Numbered from the stretch's first letter, positions 1 through 13,359 are shown. The stretch is 64,000 nucleotides of DNA from Gymnothorax reevesii (GCA_029721435.1 CM056580.1:24422367-24486366), one strand, 5' to 3'. Program-made: numbers and translations. The notes: generated by a model not told the origin, from the sequence alone.

Positions 1-540
1 AGCTGAAATGTCATCTGATCTCATATTAACATCATAGAGGACATGTTCAGTTTGAAAATGACCAGATATTAGCACTCTTATAAAATCGCTAGCATTAGCA
101 ATTTAGCATTGGCATGTTTGAATTAGCCAGTTAGCATTAGCATTCAAACATTAACCTCACCCAATTTGCTTATTATACAAGAAGGGTTAAGCTAAAATGT
201 CATCTGATCTCATATTAACATCATAGAGGACACTTACAGTTTGAAAAACGACCAGATATTAGCACTCGAATTAGATTGCTAGCATTAGCATTTTTGCATC
301 AGTATGTTAGCATTAGCATTGATACATTAACATTACCCAATTTGCTTATTATACAAGAAGGGTTAAGCTAAAATGTCATCTGATCTCATATTAACATCAT
401 AGAGGACACGTTAAGTATGGAAATGACCAGATATTAGCACTTGCATTAGATCGCTAGCATTAGCATTTTAGCATCAGCATGTAAGCATTAGCATTGAAAC
501 ATTAACATGACCCAATTTGCTTATTATACAAGAAGGGTTA
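1..540. repeat. Right end of a HOR copy that starts before the window (A-B-C)
   Basis: Monomers: A 1, B 190, C 366. This trimer matches the A-B-C trimer at 3836-4375, which closes the next HOR copy, at an offset of 3,835 bp. It is therefore read as the end of a copy lying mostly to the left of the window. Confidence 0.85.
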
Positions 541-729
541 AGCTGAAATGTCATCTGATCTCATATTAACATCATAGAGGACATGTACAGTTTGAAAATG
601 ACCAGTTATTAGCACTCTTATAACATCGCTAGCATTAGCAATTTAGCATTGGCATGTTTGAATTAGCCAGTTAGCATTAGCATTCAAACATTAACCTCAC
701 CCAATTTGCTTATTATACAAGAAGGGTTA
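541..729. repeat. Class A monomer, 189 bp (type example)
   Basis: Class A is the longest monomer. Its head usually carries acatgtacagtttgaaaatg, and its tail starts cttataacatcgctagc and ends cattaacctcaccc. The tail holds four 14-bp subunits, two of them degenerate: gc+tagcat+tagcaa, tt+tagcat+tggcat, gt+ttgaat+tagcca, gt+tagcat+tagcat. That is one more subunit than class C and two more than class D, which accounts for its length. Other A monomers start at 1, 2639, 3836, 4376, 6810, 8007, 8547, 10645, 11842, 13871, 14732, 15097, 16643, 19037, 21606, 23690, 30681, 34993, 39478, 50014, 53575 and 58816. Confidence 0.95.
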
Positions 730-902
730 AGCTAAAATGTCATCTGATCTCATATTAACATCATAGAGGACACAAAGTATGAAAATGACCAGATATTAGC
801 ACACGAATTAGATCGCTAGCATTAGCATTTTTGCATCAGTATGTTAGCATTAGCATTGATACATTTTCATTACACAATTTGCTAATTATACAAGAAGGGT
901 TT

Positions 903-1091
903 AGCTAAAATGTCATCTGATCTCATATTAACATCATAGAGGACACGAACAGTTTGAAAATGACCAGATATTAGCACTCTTATAACATCGCTAGCATTAA
1001 CAATTTAGCATTGGCATGTTAGAATTAGCCAGTTAGCATTAGCATTCAAACATTAACCTCACCCAATTTGCTCATTATACAAGAAGGGTTA
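903..1091. repeat. Class A' monomer, 189 bp (type example)
   Basis: A' is a variant of class A with the same length and four subunits. It normally follows a B' monomer, starts agctaaaatg instead of agctgaaatg, has cattaacaatttagc in the first subunits and atgttagaattagcc where A has atgtttgaattagcc. A' monomers start at 903, 1441, 4738, 5276, 8909, 9447, 17181, 19575, 22479, 24228, 27279, 29322, 31554, 32586, 33795, 36039, 37071, 38280, 40351, 41897, 47663, 51559, 55120, 60186, 61396 and 62942. Those at 32586 and 37071 have A-like tails. Confidence 0.92.
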
Positions 1092-1267
1092 AGCTGAAAT
1101 GTCATCCGGTCTCATATTAACATCATAGAGGACACTTACAGTTTGAAAAACGACCAGATATTAGCACTCGAATTAGATTGCTAGCATTAGCATTTTTGCA
1201 TCAGGATGTTAGCATTAGCATTGATACATTAACATTTCCCAATTTGCTTATTATACAAGAAGGGTTA
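1092..1267. repeat. Class B monomer, 176 bp (type example)
   Basis: Class B has a head with acacttacagtttgaaaaacg (one extra A in the A-run, hence 176 rather than 175 bp) and a tail of three 14-bp subunits. The tail is recognised by gaattagattgctagc, then catttttgcatcag, then cattgatacattaac. It typically follows A or A'. Other B monomers start at 190, 4025, 4927, 8196, 9098, 14921, 15286, 16832, 19226, 22668 and 23879. The copies at 1092, 4927 and 9098 share the diagnostic catccggtctcat, which marks them as corresponding positions of one HOR. Confidence 0.94.
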
Positions 1268-1440
1268 AGCTGAAATGTAATCTGATCTCATATTAACATC
1301 ATAGAGGACACAAAGTATGAAAATGACCAGATATTAGCACTCGAAATAGATTGCTAGCATTAGCATTTTTGCATCAGTATGTTAGCATTAGCATTGATAC
1401 ATCAACATTACCCAATTTGCTAATTATACAAGAAGGGTTA
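1268..1440. repeat. Class B' monomer, 173 bp (type example)
   Basis: B' has a B-type tail with three subunits, but its head reads gaggacacaaagtatg where other classes read gaggacacgtacagtatg, two bases longer. This explains the 173-bp length. B' nearly always stands directly before an A' monomer. Starts include 730, 1268, 4565, 5103, 8736, 9274, 17008, 19402, 22306, 24055, 27106, 29149, 31381, 32413, 33622, 35693, 35866, 36898, 38107, 40178, 41724, 45300, 47490, 51386, 54947, 60013, 61223 and 62769. Confidence 0.93.
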
Positions 1441-1629
1441 AGCTAAAATGTCATCTGATTTCATATTAACATCACAGAGGACACGTACAGTTTGAAAATG
1501 ACCAGATATTAGCACTCTTATAACATCGCTAGCATTAACAATTTAGCATTGGCATGTTAGAATTAGCCAGTTAGCATTAGCATTCAAACATTAACCTCAC
1601 CCAATTTGCTCATTATACAAGAAGGGTTA

Positions 1630-1791
1630 AGCTGAAATGTCATCCGATCTCATATTAACATCATAGAGGACACGTACAGTTTGAAAAACGACCAGATATA
1701 AGCACTCACATTAGATCGCTAGCATTAGCATGTTAGCATTAGCATTCAAACATTTATATCACTCAATTTCAATTTTACACAAGAATGGTTA
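1630..1791. repeat. Class D162 monomer, 162 bp (type example), part of the A'-D162-C anchor
   Basis: This D variant has one extra A in the head (gtttgaaaaacgacc). It follows A' and is followed by a C monomer whose head reads cacgataagtatgg or a near variant. Its end block reads aagaatggttaagc rather than aagaagg. The same A'-D162-C order recurs along the window and works as a register mark. D162 starts: 1630, 5465, 9636, 17370, 19764, 24417, 27468, 29511, 33984, 38469, 42086, 45473, 60375, 63131. Relatives of 160-161 bp with small deletions start at 47852, 51748 and 55309. Confidence 0.92.
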
Positions 1792-2302
1792 AGCTGAAAT
1801 GCCATCTGATCTCATGTTATCGTCATAGAGGACACGATAAATATGGAAATGACCAGATATTAGCACTTGCATTAGATCGCTAGCATTAGCATTTTAGCAT
1901 CAGCATTTCAGCATTAGCATTGAAACATTAACATGACCCAATTTGCTTATTATACAAGAAGGGTTAAGCTGAAACGTCATCTGATCTCATATTAACATCA
2001 AAGAGGACACGTACAGTATGAAAACGACCGGATATTAGCACTCACATTAGATCGCTAGCATTAGCATGTTAGCATTTGCATTTAAACATTTATATCACTC
2101 AATTTCCATTTTACACAAGAAGGCTTAAACTGAAATGCCATCTGATCTCATGTTTACATCATAGAGGACACGTTAAGTATGGAAATGACCAGATATTAGC
2201 ACTTGCATTAGATCGCTAGCATTATCATTTTAGCATCACTATGTAAGCATTAGCATTGAAACATTAACATGACCCAATTTGCTTATTATACAAGAAGGGT
2301 TA

Positions 2303-2463
2303 AGCTGAAATGTCATCTGATCTCATATGAACATCATAGAGGACACGTACAGTATGAAAACGACCAGATATTAGCACTCACATTAGATCGCTAGCATTAG
2401 CATGTTAACATTTGCATTTAAACATTTATATCACTCAATTTCCATTTTACACAAGAAGGCTTA
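2303..2463. repeat. Class D monomer, 161 bp (type example)
   Basis: D is the shortest class and the usual partner of C. Its head has cacgtacagtatgaaaacg and its tail starts ctcacattagatcgctagc. It has only two 14-bp subunits (gc+tagcat+tagcat, gt+tagcat+ttgcat or tagcat), then aaacatttatatcactc and atttccattttacac. It alternates with C as a 336-bp dimer through most of the window. Subtypes differ in the second subunit: tagcatttgcat, tagcattagcat or, from about 32.9 kb on, atgcattagcat after gt. Confidence 0.95.
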
Positions 2464-2638
2464 CACTGAAATGCCATCTGATCTCATGTTAACATCATAG
2501 AGGACACGTTAAGTATGGAAATGACCAGATATTAGCACTTGCATTAGATCGCTAGCATTAGCATTTTAGCATCAGCATGTAAGCATTAGCATTGAAACAT
2601 TAACATGACCCAATTTGCTTATTATACAAGAAGGGTTA
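2464..2638. repeat. Class C monomer, 175 bp (type example)
   Basis: C is one of the two commonest classes. Its head has aatgccatctgatctcatg and cacgttaagtatggaaatg. Its tail starts cttgcattagatcgctagc and has three clean 14-bp subunits: gc+tagcat+tagcat, tt+tagcat+cagcat, gt+aagcat+tagcat. It ends cattaacatgaccc. It normally follows a D monomer, and the D-to-C border reads aaggcttaaactg or aagggttaagctg. A subtype with acgataagtatgg in the head occurs only after a class D monomer of the A'-D162 module. Confidence 0.95.
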
Positions 2639-4375
2639 AGCTGAAATGTCATCTGATCTCATATTAACATCATCGAGGACATGTACAGTTTGAAAATGAC
2701 CAGATATTAGCACTCTTATAACATCGCTAGCATTAGCAATTTAGCATTGGCATGTTTGAATTAGCCAGTTAGCATTAGCATTCAAACATTAACCTCACCC
2801 AATTTGCTTATTATACAAAAAGGGTTAAGCTGAAATGTCATCTGATCTCATATTAACATCATAGAAGACACGTACAGTTTGAAAACGACCAGATATAAGC
2901 ACTCACATTAGATCGCTAGCATTTGCATGTTAGCATTAGCATTCAAACATTTATATCACTCAATTTCCATTTTACACAAGAAGGGTTAAGCTGAAATGCC
3001 ATCTGATCTCATGTTATCATCATAGAGGACACGTTAAGTATGGAAATGACCAGATATTAGCACTTGCATTAGATCGCTAGCATTATCATTTTAGCATCAG
3101 CATGTAAGCAGTAGCATTGAAACATTAACATTACCCAATTTGCTAATTATACAAGTAGGGTTGAGCTGAAATGTCATCTGATCTCATATTAACATCATAG
3201 AGGACACGTACAGTATGAAAACGACCAGATTTTAGCACTCACATTAGATCGCTAGCTTTAGCATGTTAGCATTTCCATTTAAACATTTATATCACTCAAT
3301 TTCCATTTTACACAAGAAGGCTTAAACTGAAATGCCATCTGATCTCATGTTAACATCATAGAGGACATGTTAAGTATGGAAATGACCAGATATTAGCACT
3401 TGAATTAGATCGCTAGCATTAGCATTTTAGCATCAGCATGTAAGCAGTAGCATTGAAACATTAACATGACCAAATTTGCTTATTATACAAGAAGGGTTAA
3501 GCTGAAATGTCATCTGATCTCATATTAACATCATAGAGGACACGTACAGTATGAAAACGACCAGATATTAGCACTCACATTAGATCGCTAGCATTAGCAT
3601 GTTAGCATTTGCATTTAAACATTTATATCACTCAATTTCCATTTTACACAAGAAGGCTTAAACTGAAATGCCATCTGATCTCATGTTAACATCATAGAGG
3701 ACACGTTAAGTATGGAAATGACCAGATATTAGCACTTGCATTAGATCGCTAGCATTAGCATTTTAGCATCAGCATGTAAGCATTAGCATTGAAACATTAA
3801 CATGACCCAATTTGCTTATTATACAAGAAGGGTTAAGCTTAAATGTCATCTGATCTCATATTAACATCATAGAGGACATGTACAGTTTGAAAATGACCAG
3901 ATATTAGCACTCTTATAACATCGCTAGCATTAGCAATTCAGCATTGGCATGTTTGAATTAGCCAGTTAGCATTAGCATTCCTACATTAACCTCACCCAAT
4001 TTGCTCATTATACAAGAAGGGTTAAGCTGATATGTCATCCGATCTCATATTAACATCATAGAGGACACTTACAGTTTGAAAAACGACCAGATATTAGCAC
4101 TCGAATTAGATTGCTAGCATTAGCATTTTTGCATCAGTATGTTAGCATTAGCATTGATACATTAACATTACCCAATTTGCTTATTATACAAGAAGGGTTA
4201 AGCTAAAATGTCATCTGATCTCATATTAACATCATAGAGGACACGTTAAGTATGGAAATGACCAGATATTAGCACTTGCATTAGATCGCTAGCATTAGCA
4301 TTTTAGCATCAGCATGTAAGCATTAGCATTGAAACATTAACATGACCCAATTTGCTTATTATACAAGAAGGGTTA

Positions 4376-7300
4376 AGCTGAAATGTCATCTGATCTCATA
4401 TTAACATCATAGAGGACATGTACAGTTTGAAAATGACCAGTTATTAGCACTCTTATAACATCGCTAGCATTAGCAATTTAGCATTGGCATGTTTGAATTA
4501 GCCAGTTAGCATTAGCATTCAAACATTAACCTCACCCAATTTGAATATTATACAAGAAGGGTTAAGCTAAAATGTCATCTGATCTCATATTAACATCATA
4601 GAGGACACAAAGTATGAAAATGACCAGATATTAGCACACGAATTAGATCGCTAGCATTAGCATTTTTGCATCAGTATGTTAGCATTAGCATTGATACATT
4701 AACATTACACAATTTGCTAATTATACAAGAAGGGTTTAGCTAAAATGTCATCTGATCTCATATTAACATCATAGAGGACACGAACAGTTTGAAAATGACC
4801 AGATATTAGCACTCTTATAACATCGCTAGCATTAACAATTTAGCATTGGCATGTTAGAATTAGCCAGTTAGCATTAGCATTCAAACATTAACCTCACCCA
4901 ATTTGCTCATTATACAAGAAGGGTTAAGCTGAAATGTCATCCGGTCTCATATTAACATCATAGAGGACACTTACAGTTTGAAAAACGACCAGATATTAGC
5001 ACTCGAATTAGATTGCTAGCATTAGCATTATTGCATCAGGATGTTAGCATTAGCATTGATACATTAACATTTCCCAATTTGCTTATTATACAAGAAGGGT
5101 TAAGCTGAAATGTAATCTGATCTCATATTAACATCATAGAGGACACAAAGTATGAAAATGACCAGATATTAGCACTCGAAATAGATTGCTAGCATTAGCA
5201 TTTTTGCATCAGTATGTTAGCATTAGCATTGATACATCAACATTACCCAATTTGCTAATTATACAAGAAGGGTTCAGCTAAAATGTCATCTGATTTCATA
5301 TTAACATCACAGAGGACACGTACAGTTTGAAAATGACCAGATATTAGCACTCTTATAACATCGCTAGCATTAACAATTTAGCATTGGCATGTTAGAATTA
5401 GCCAGTTAGCATTAGCATTCAAACATTAACCTCACCAAATTTGCTCATTATACAAGAAGGGTTAAGCTGAAATGTCATCCGATCTCATATTAACATCATA
5501 GAGGACACGTACAGTTTGAAAAACGACCAGATATAAGCACTCACATTAGATCGCTAGCATTAGCATGTTAGCATTAGCATTCAAACATTTATATCACTCA
5601 ATTTCCATTTTACACAAGAATGGTTAAGCTGAAATGCCATCTGATCTCATGTTATCGTCATAGAGGACACGATAAGTATGGAAATGACCAGATATTAGCA
5701 CTTGCATTAGATCGCTAGCATTAGCATTTTAGCATCAGCATTTCAGCATTAGCATTGAAACATTAACATGACCCAATTTGCTTATTATACAAGAAGGGTT
5801 AAGCTGAGATGTCATCTGATCTCATATTAACATCATAGAGGACACGTACAGTATGAAAACGACCGGATATTAGCACTCACATTAGATCGCTAGCATTAGC
5901 ATGTTAGCATTTGCATTTAAACATTTATATCACTCAATTTCCATTTTACACAAGAAGGCTTAAACTGAAATGCCATCTGATCTCATGTTAACATCATAGA
6001 GGACACGTTAAGTATGGAAATGACCAGATATTAGCACTTGCATTAGATCGCTAGCATTAGCATTTTAGCATCACTATGTAAGCATTAGCATTGAAACATT
6101 AACATGACCCAATTTGCTTATTATACAAGAAGGGTTAAGCTGAAATGTCATCTGATCTCATATGAACATCATAGAGGACACGTACAGTATGAAAACGACC
6201 AGATATTAGCACTCACATTAGATCGCTAGCATTAGCATGTTAGCATTTGCATTTAAACATTTATATCACTCAATTTCCATTTTACACAAGAAGGCTTAAA
6301 CTGAAATGCCATCTGATCTCATGTTAACATCATAGAGGACACGTTAAGTATGAAAATGACCAGATATTAGCACTTGCATTAGATCGCTAGCATTAGCATT
6401 TTAGCATCAGCATGTAAGCATTAGAATTGAAACATTAACATGACCCAATTTGCTTATTATACAAGAAGGGTTAAGCTGAAATGTCATCTGATCTCATATT
6501 AACATCATAGAGGACACGTTCAGTATGAAAACGACCAGATATTAGCACTCACATTAAATCACTAGCATTAGCAGGTTAGCATTTGCATTTAAACATTTAT
6601 ATCACTCAATTTCCATTTTACACAAGAAGGCTTAAACTGAAATGCCATCTGATCTCATGTTAACATCATAGAGGACACGTTAAGTATGAAAATGACCAGA
6701 TATTAGCACTTGCATTAGATCGCTAGCATTAGAATTTTAGCATCAGCATGTAAGCATTAGCATTGAAACATTAACATGACCCAATTTGCTTATTATACAA
6801 GAAGGGTTAAGCTGAAATGTCATCTGATCTCATATTAACATCATCGAGGACATGTACAGTTTGAAAATGACCAGATATTAGCACTCTTATAACATCGCTA
6901 GCATTAGCAATTTAGCATTGGCATGTTTGAATGAGCCAGTTAGCATTAGCATTCAAACATTAACCTCACCCAATTTGCTTATTATACAAAAAGGGTTAAG
7001 CTGAAATGTCATCTGATCTCATATTAACATCATAGAGGACACGTACAGTTTGAAAACGACCAGATATAAGCACTCACATAAGATCGCTAGCATTAGCATG
7101 TTAGCATTAGCATTCAAACATTTATATCACTCAATTTCCATTTTACACAAGAAGGGTTAAGCTGAAATGCCATCTGATCTCATGTTATCATCATAGAGGA
7201 CACGTTAAGTATGGAAATGACCAGATATTAGCACTTGCATTAGATCGCTAGCATTATCATTTTAGCATCAGCATGTAAGCAGTAGCATTGAAACATTAAC

Positions 7301-8546
7301 ATGACCCAATTTGCTAATTATACAAGTAGGGTTGAGCTGAAATGTCATCTGATCTCATATTAACATCATAGAGGACACGTACAGTTTGAAAACGACCAGA
7401 TTTTAGCACTCACATTAAATCGCTAGCTTTAGCATGTTAGCATTTCCATTTAAACATTTATATCACTCAATTTCCATTTTACACAAGAAGGCTTAAACTG
7501 AAATGCCATCTGATCTCATGTTAACATCATAGAGGACACGTTAAGTATGGAAATGACCAGATATTAGCACTTGAATTAGATCGCTAGCATTAGCATTTTA
7601 GCATCAGCATGTAAGCAGTAGCATTGAAACATTAACATGACCAAATTTGCTTATTATACAAGAAGGGTTAAGCTGAAATGTCATCTGATCTCATATTAAC
7701 ATCATAGAGGACACGTACAGTATGAAAACGACCAGATATTAGCACTCACATTAGATCGCTAGCATTAGCATGTTAGCATTTGCATTTAAACATTTATATC
7801 ACTCAATTTCCATTTTACACAAGAAGGCTTAAACTGAAATGCCATCTGATCTCATGTTAACATCATAGAGGACACGTTAAGTATGGAAATGCCCAGATAT
7901 TAGCCCTTGCATTAGATCGCTAGCATTAGCATTTTAGCATCAGCATGTGAGCATCAGCATTGAAACATTAACATGACCCAATTTGCTTATTATACAAGAA
8001 GGGTTAAGCTGAAATGTCATCTGATCTCATATTAACATCATAGAGGACATTTACAGTTTGAAAATGACCAGATATTAGCACTCTTATAACATCGCTAGCA
8101 TTAGCAATTCAGCATTGGCATGTTAGAATTAGCCAGTTAGCATTAGCATTCAAACATTGACCTCACCCAATTTGCTCATTATACAAGAAGGGTTAAGCTG
8201 ATATGTCATTTGATCTCATATTAACATCATAGAGGACACTTACAGTTTGAAAAACGACCAGATATTAGCACTCGAATTAGATTGCTAGCATTAGCATTTT
8301 TGCATCAGTATGTTAGCATTAGCAATGATACATTAACATTACCCAATTTGCTTATTATACAAGAAGGGTTAAGCTAAAATGTCATCTGATCTCATATTAA
8401 CATCACAGAGGACACGTTAAGTATGGAAATGACCAGATATTAGCACTTGCATTAGATCGCTAGCATTAGCATTTTAGCATCAGCATGTAAGCATTAGCAT
8501 TGAAACATTAACATGACCCAATTTGCTTATTATACAAGAAGGGTTA
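4376..8546. repeat. HOR family 1, copy 2 (4,171 bp, 24 monomers)
   Basis: Same order as copy 1 but with one additional C/D dimer, which accounts exactly for the 336-bp length difference. Starts: A 4376, B' 4565, A' 4738, B 4927, B' 5103, A' 5276, D162 5465, C 5627, D 5802, C 5963, D 6138, C 6299, D 6474, C 6635, A 6810, D 6999, C 7160, D 7335, C 7496, D 7671, C 7832, A 8007, B 8196, C 8372. The extra dimer lies in the D/C run before the A at 6810, where copy 1 has three dimers and this copy four. Confidence 0.92.
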
Positions 8547-10644
8547 AGCTGAAATGTCATCTGATCTCATATTAACATCATAGAGGACATGTACAGTTTG
8601 AAAATGACCAGATATTAGCACTCTTATAACATCGCTAGCATTAGCAATTTAGCATTGGCATGTTTGAATTAGCCAGTTAGCATTAGCATTCAAACATTAA
8701 CCTCACCCAATTTGCTTATTATACAAGAAGGGTTAAGCTAAAATGTCATCTGATCTCATTTTAACATCATAGAGGACACAAAGTATGAAAATGACCAGAT
8801 ATTAGCACACGAATTAGATCGCTAGCATTAGCATTTTTGCATCAGTATGTTAGCATTAACATTGATACATTAACATTACACAATTTGCTAATTATACAAG
8901 AAGGGTTTAGCTAAAATGTCATCTGATCTCATATTAACATCATAGAGGACACGAACAGTTTGAAAATGACCAGATATTAGCACTCTTATAACATCGCTAG
9001 CATTAACAATTTAGCATTGGCATGTTAGAATTAGCCAGTTAGCATTAGCATTCAAACATTAACCTCACCCAATTTGCTCATTATACAAGAAGGGTTAAGC
9101 TGAAATGTCATCCGGTCTCATATTAACATCATAGAGGACACTTACAGTTTGAAAAACGACCAGATATTAGCACTCGAATTAGATTGCTAGCATTAGCATT
9201 TTTGCATCAGGATGTTAGCATTAGCATTGATACATTAACATTTCCCAATTTGCTTATTATACAAGAAGGGTTAAGCTGAAATGTAATCTGATCTCATTTT
9301 AACATCATAGAGGACACAAAGTATGAATATGACCAGATATTAGCACTCGAAATAGATTGCTAGCATTAGCATTTTTGCATCAGTATGTTAGCATTAGCAT
9401 TGATACATCAACATTACCCAATTTGCTAATTATACAAGAAGGGTTCAGCTAAAATGTCATCTGATTTCATATTAACATCACAGAGGACACGTACAGTTTG
9501 AAAATGACCAGATATTAGCACTCTTATAACATCGCTAGCATTAACAATTTAGCATTGGTATGTTAGAATTAGCCAGTTAGCATTAGCATTCAAACATTAA
9601 CCTCACCCAATTTGCTCATTATACAAGAAGGGTTAAGCTGAAATGTCATCCGATCTCATATTAACATCATAGAGGACACGTACAGTTTGAAAAACGACCA
9701 GATATAAGCACTCACATTAGATCGCTAGCATTAGCATGTTAGCATTAGCATTCAAACATTTATATCACTCAATTTCCATTTTACACAAGAATGGTTAAGC
9801 TGAAATGCCATCTGATCTCATGTTATCGTCATAGAGGACACGATAAGTATGGAAATGACCAGATATTAGCACTTGCATTAGATCGCTAGCATTAGCATTT
9901 TAGCATCAGCATTTCAGCATTAGCATTGAAACATTAACATGACCCAATTTGCTTATTATACAAGAAGGGTTAAGCTGAAATGTCATCTGATCTCATATTA
10001 ACATCATAGAGGACACGTACAGTATGAAAACGACCGGATATTAGCACTCACATTAGATCGCTAGCATTAGCATGTTAGCATTTGCATTTAAACATTTATA
10101 TCACTCAATTTCCATTTTACACAAGAAGGCTTAAACTGAAATGCCATCTGATCTCATGTTAACATCATAGAGGACACGTTAAGTATGGCAATGACCAGAT
10201 ATTAGCACTTGCATTAGATCGCTAGCATTAGCATTTTAGCATCACTATGTAAGCATTAGCATTGAAACATTAACATGACCCAATTTGCTTATTATACAAG
10301 AAGGGTTAAGCTGAAATGTCATCTGATCTCATATGAACATCATAGAGGACACGTACAGTATGAAAACGACCAGATATTAGCAGTCACATTAGATCGCTAG
10401 CATTAGCAGGTAAGCATTTGCATTTAAACATTTATATCACTCAATTTCCATTTTACACAAGAAGGCTTAAACTGAAATGCCATCTGATCTCATGTTAACA
10501 TCATAGAGGACACGTTAAGTATGGAAATGACCAGATATTAGCACTTGCATTAGATCGCTAGCATTAGCATTTTAGCATCAGCATGTAAGCATTAGCATTG
10601 AAACATTAACATGACCCAATTTGCTTATTATACAAGAAGGGTTA

Positions 10645-13038
10645 AGCTGAAATGTCATCTGATCTCATATTAACATCATCGAGGACATGTACAGTTTGAA
10701 AATGACCAGATATTAGCACTCTTATAACATCGCTAGCATTAGCAATTTAGCATTGGCATGTTTGAATGAGCCAGTTAGCATTAGCATTCAAACATTAACC
10801 TCACCCAATTTGCTTATTATACAAAAAGGGTTAAGCTGAAATGTCATCTGATCTCATATTAACATCATAGAGGACACGTACAGTTTGAAAACGACCAGAT
10901 ATAAGCACTCTCATTAGATCGCTAGCATTAGCATGTTAGCATTAGCATTCAAACATTTATATCACTCAATTTCCATTTTACACAAGAAGGGTTAAGCTGA
11001 AATGCCATCTGATCTCATGTTATCATCATAGAGGACACGTTAAGTATGGAAATGACCAGATATTAGCACTTGCATTAGATCGCTAGCATTATCATTTTAG
11101 CATCAGCATGTAAGCAGTAGCATTGAAACATTAACATGACCAAATTTGCTAATTATACAAGTAGGGTTGAGCTGAAATGTCATCTGATCTCATATTAACA
11201 TCATAGAGGACACGTACAGTATGAAAACGACCAGATTTTAGCACTCACATTAGATCGCTAGCTTTAGCATGTTAGCATTTCCATTTAAACATTTATATCA
11301 CTCAATTTCCATTTTACACAAGAAGGCTTAAACTGAAATGCCATCTGATCTCATGTTAACATCATAGAGGACACGTTAAGTATGGAAATGACCAGATATT
11401 AGCACTTGAATTAGATCGCTAGCATTAGCATTTTAGCATCAGCATGTAAGCAGTAGCATTGAAACATTAACATGACCAAATTTGCTTATTATACAAGAAG
11501 GGTTAAGCTGAAATGTCATCTGATCTCATATTAACATCATAGAGGACACGTACAGTATGAAAACGACCAGATATTAGCACTCACATTAGATCGCTAGCAT
11601 TAGCATGTTAGCATTTGCATTTAAACATTTATATCACTCAATTTCCATTTTACACAAGAAGGCTTAAACTGAAATGCCATCTGATCTCATGTTAACATCA
11701 TAGAGGACACGTTAAGTATGGAAATGACCAGATATTAGCACTTGCATTAGATCGCTAGCATTAGCATTTTAGCATCAGCATGTAAGCATTAGCATTGAAA
11801 CATTAACATGACCCAATTTGCTTATTATACAAGAAGGGTTAAGCTGAAATGTCATCTGATCTCATATTAACATCATCGAGGACATGTACAGTTTGAAAAT
11901 GACCAGATATTAGCACTCTTATAACATCGCTAGCATTAGCAATTTAGCATTGGCATGTTTGAATGAGCCAGTTAGCATTAGCATTCAAACATTAACCTCA
12001 CCCAATTTGCTTATTATACAAAAAGGGTTAAGCTGAAATGTCATCTGATCTCATATTAACATCATAGAGGACACGTACAGTTTGAAAACGACCAGATATA
12101 AGCACTCTCATTAGATCGCTAGCATTAGCATGTTAGCATTAGCATTCAAACATTTATATCACTCAATTTCCATTTTACACAAGAAGGGTTAAGCTGAAAT
12201 GCCATCTGATCTCATGTTATCATCATAGAGGACACGTTAAGTATGGAAATGACCAGATATTAGCACTTGCATTAGATCGCTAGCATTATCATTTTAGCAT
12301 CAGCATGTGAGCAGTAGCATTGAAACATTAACATGACCCAATTTGCTAATTATACAAGTAGGGTTGAGCTGAAATGTCATCTGATCTCATATTAACATCA
12401 TAGAGGACACGTACAGTATGAAAACGACCAGATTTTAGCACTCACATTAGATCGCTAGCTTTAGCATGTTAGCATTTCCATTTAAACATTTATATCACTC
12501 AATTTCCATTTTACACAAGAAGGCTTAAACTGAAATGCCATCTGATCTCATGTTAACATCATAGAGGACACGTTAAGTATGGAAATGACCAGATATTAGC
12601 ACTTGAATTAGATCGCTAGCATTAGCATTTTAGCATCAGCATGTAAGCAGTAGCATTGAAACATTAACATGACCAAATTTGCTTATTATACAAGAAGGGT
12701 TAAGCTGAAATGTCATCTGATCTCATATTAACATCATAGAGGACACGTACAGTATGAAAACGACCAGATATTAGCACTCACATTAGATCGCTAGCATTAG
12801 CATGTTAGCATTTGCATTTAAACATTTATATCACTCAATTTCCATTTTACACAAGAAGGCTTAAACTGAAATGCCATCTGATCTCATGTTAACATCATAG
12901 AGGACACGTTAAGTATGGAAATGACCAGATATTAGCACTTGCATTAGATCGCTAGCATTAGCATTTTAGCATCAGCATGTAAGCATTAGCATTGAAACAT
13001 TAACATGACCCAATTTGCTTATTATACAAGAAGGGTTA
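10645..13038. repeat. Internal tandem duplication of 1,197 bp (10645-11841 and 11842-13038)
   Basis: Two adjacent blocks of A-D-C-D-C-D-C line up at an offset of 1,197 bp. Both carry catcatcgagg in A and the private gcactctcattag in the first D. They differ at a few bases that I noticed, for example gaccaaattt versus gacccaattt (near 11142 and 12339) and gtaagcag versus gtgagcag (near 12307). A third, shorter copy starts at 13871. The equivalent single block in copy 2 starts at 6810. Confidence 0.9.
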
Positions 13039-13199
13039 AGCTGAAATGTCATCTGATCTCATATGAACATCATAGAGGACACGTACAGTATGAAAACGAC
13101 CAGATATAAGCACTCACATTAGATCGCTAGCATTAGCATGTTAGCATTAGTATTCAAACATTTATATCACTCAATTTCCATTATACACAAGAAGGCTTA

Positions 13200-13359
13200 A
13201 ACTGAAATGCCATCTGATCTCATGTTAACATCATAGAGGACACGTTAATATGGAAATGACCAGATATTAGCACTTGCATTAGATCGCTAGCATTAGCATG
13301 TTAGCATTTGCATTTAAACATTTATATCACTCAATTTCCATTTTACACAAGAAGGCTTA
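13200..13359. repeat. Chimeric monomer, C head and D tail (160 bp)
   Basis: The head has the C markers aatgccatctg and agcacttgcattag, while the tail switches to D (gttagcatttgcatttaaac, tttatatcactc). The switch falls in the first 14-bp subunit, which is identical in C and D. One base is missing in cacgttaatatgg, giving 160 rather than 161 bp. The next monomer, at 13360, is a normal C. Confidence 0.9.

Larger units (their letters stand above)
541..4375. repeat. HOR family 1, copy 1 (3,835 bp, 22 monomers)
   Basis: Order and starts: A 541, B' 730, A' 903, B 1092, B' 1268, A' 1441, D162 1630, C 1792, D 1967, C 2128, D 2303, C 2464, A 2639, D 2828, C 2989, D 3164, C 3325, D 3500, C 3661, A 3836, B 4025, C 4201. 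Shared private variants tie it to the next copies: ccagttatt in the first A (also at 4376), acacgaacag in the first A', catccggtc in B, a C-to-A change giving catcacagagg in the second A', and catcatcgagg in the A at 2639. Confidence 0.92.

Noticed and set aside
730..902. Shine-Dalgarno-like gaggac before atg in the head (for example gaggacacaaagtatg)
   Set aside because: It is followed by stops within a few codons, recurs in every monomer, and the sequence is plainly eukaryotic satellite.
2464..2638. Hammerhead ribozyme in the monomer
   Set aside because: Some satellites encode hammerheads, and the minus strand of the C tail has ctgatg, but it reads ctgatgc rather than ctgatga. I found no matching GAAA and cleavage-site arrangement with pairing stems.
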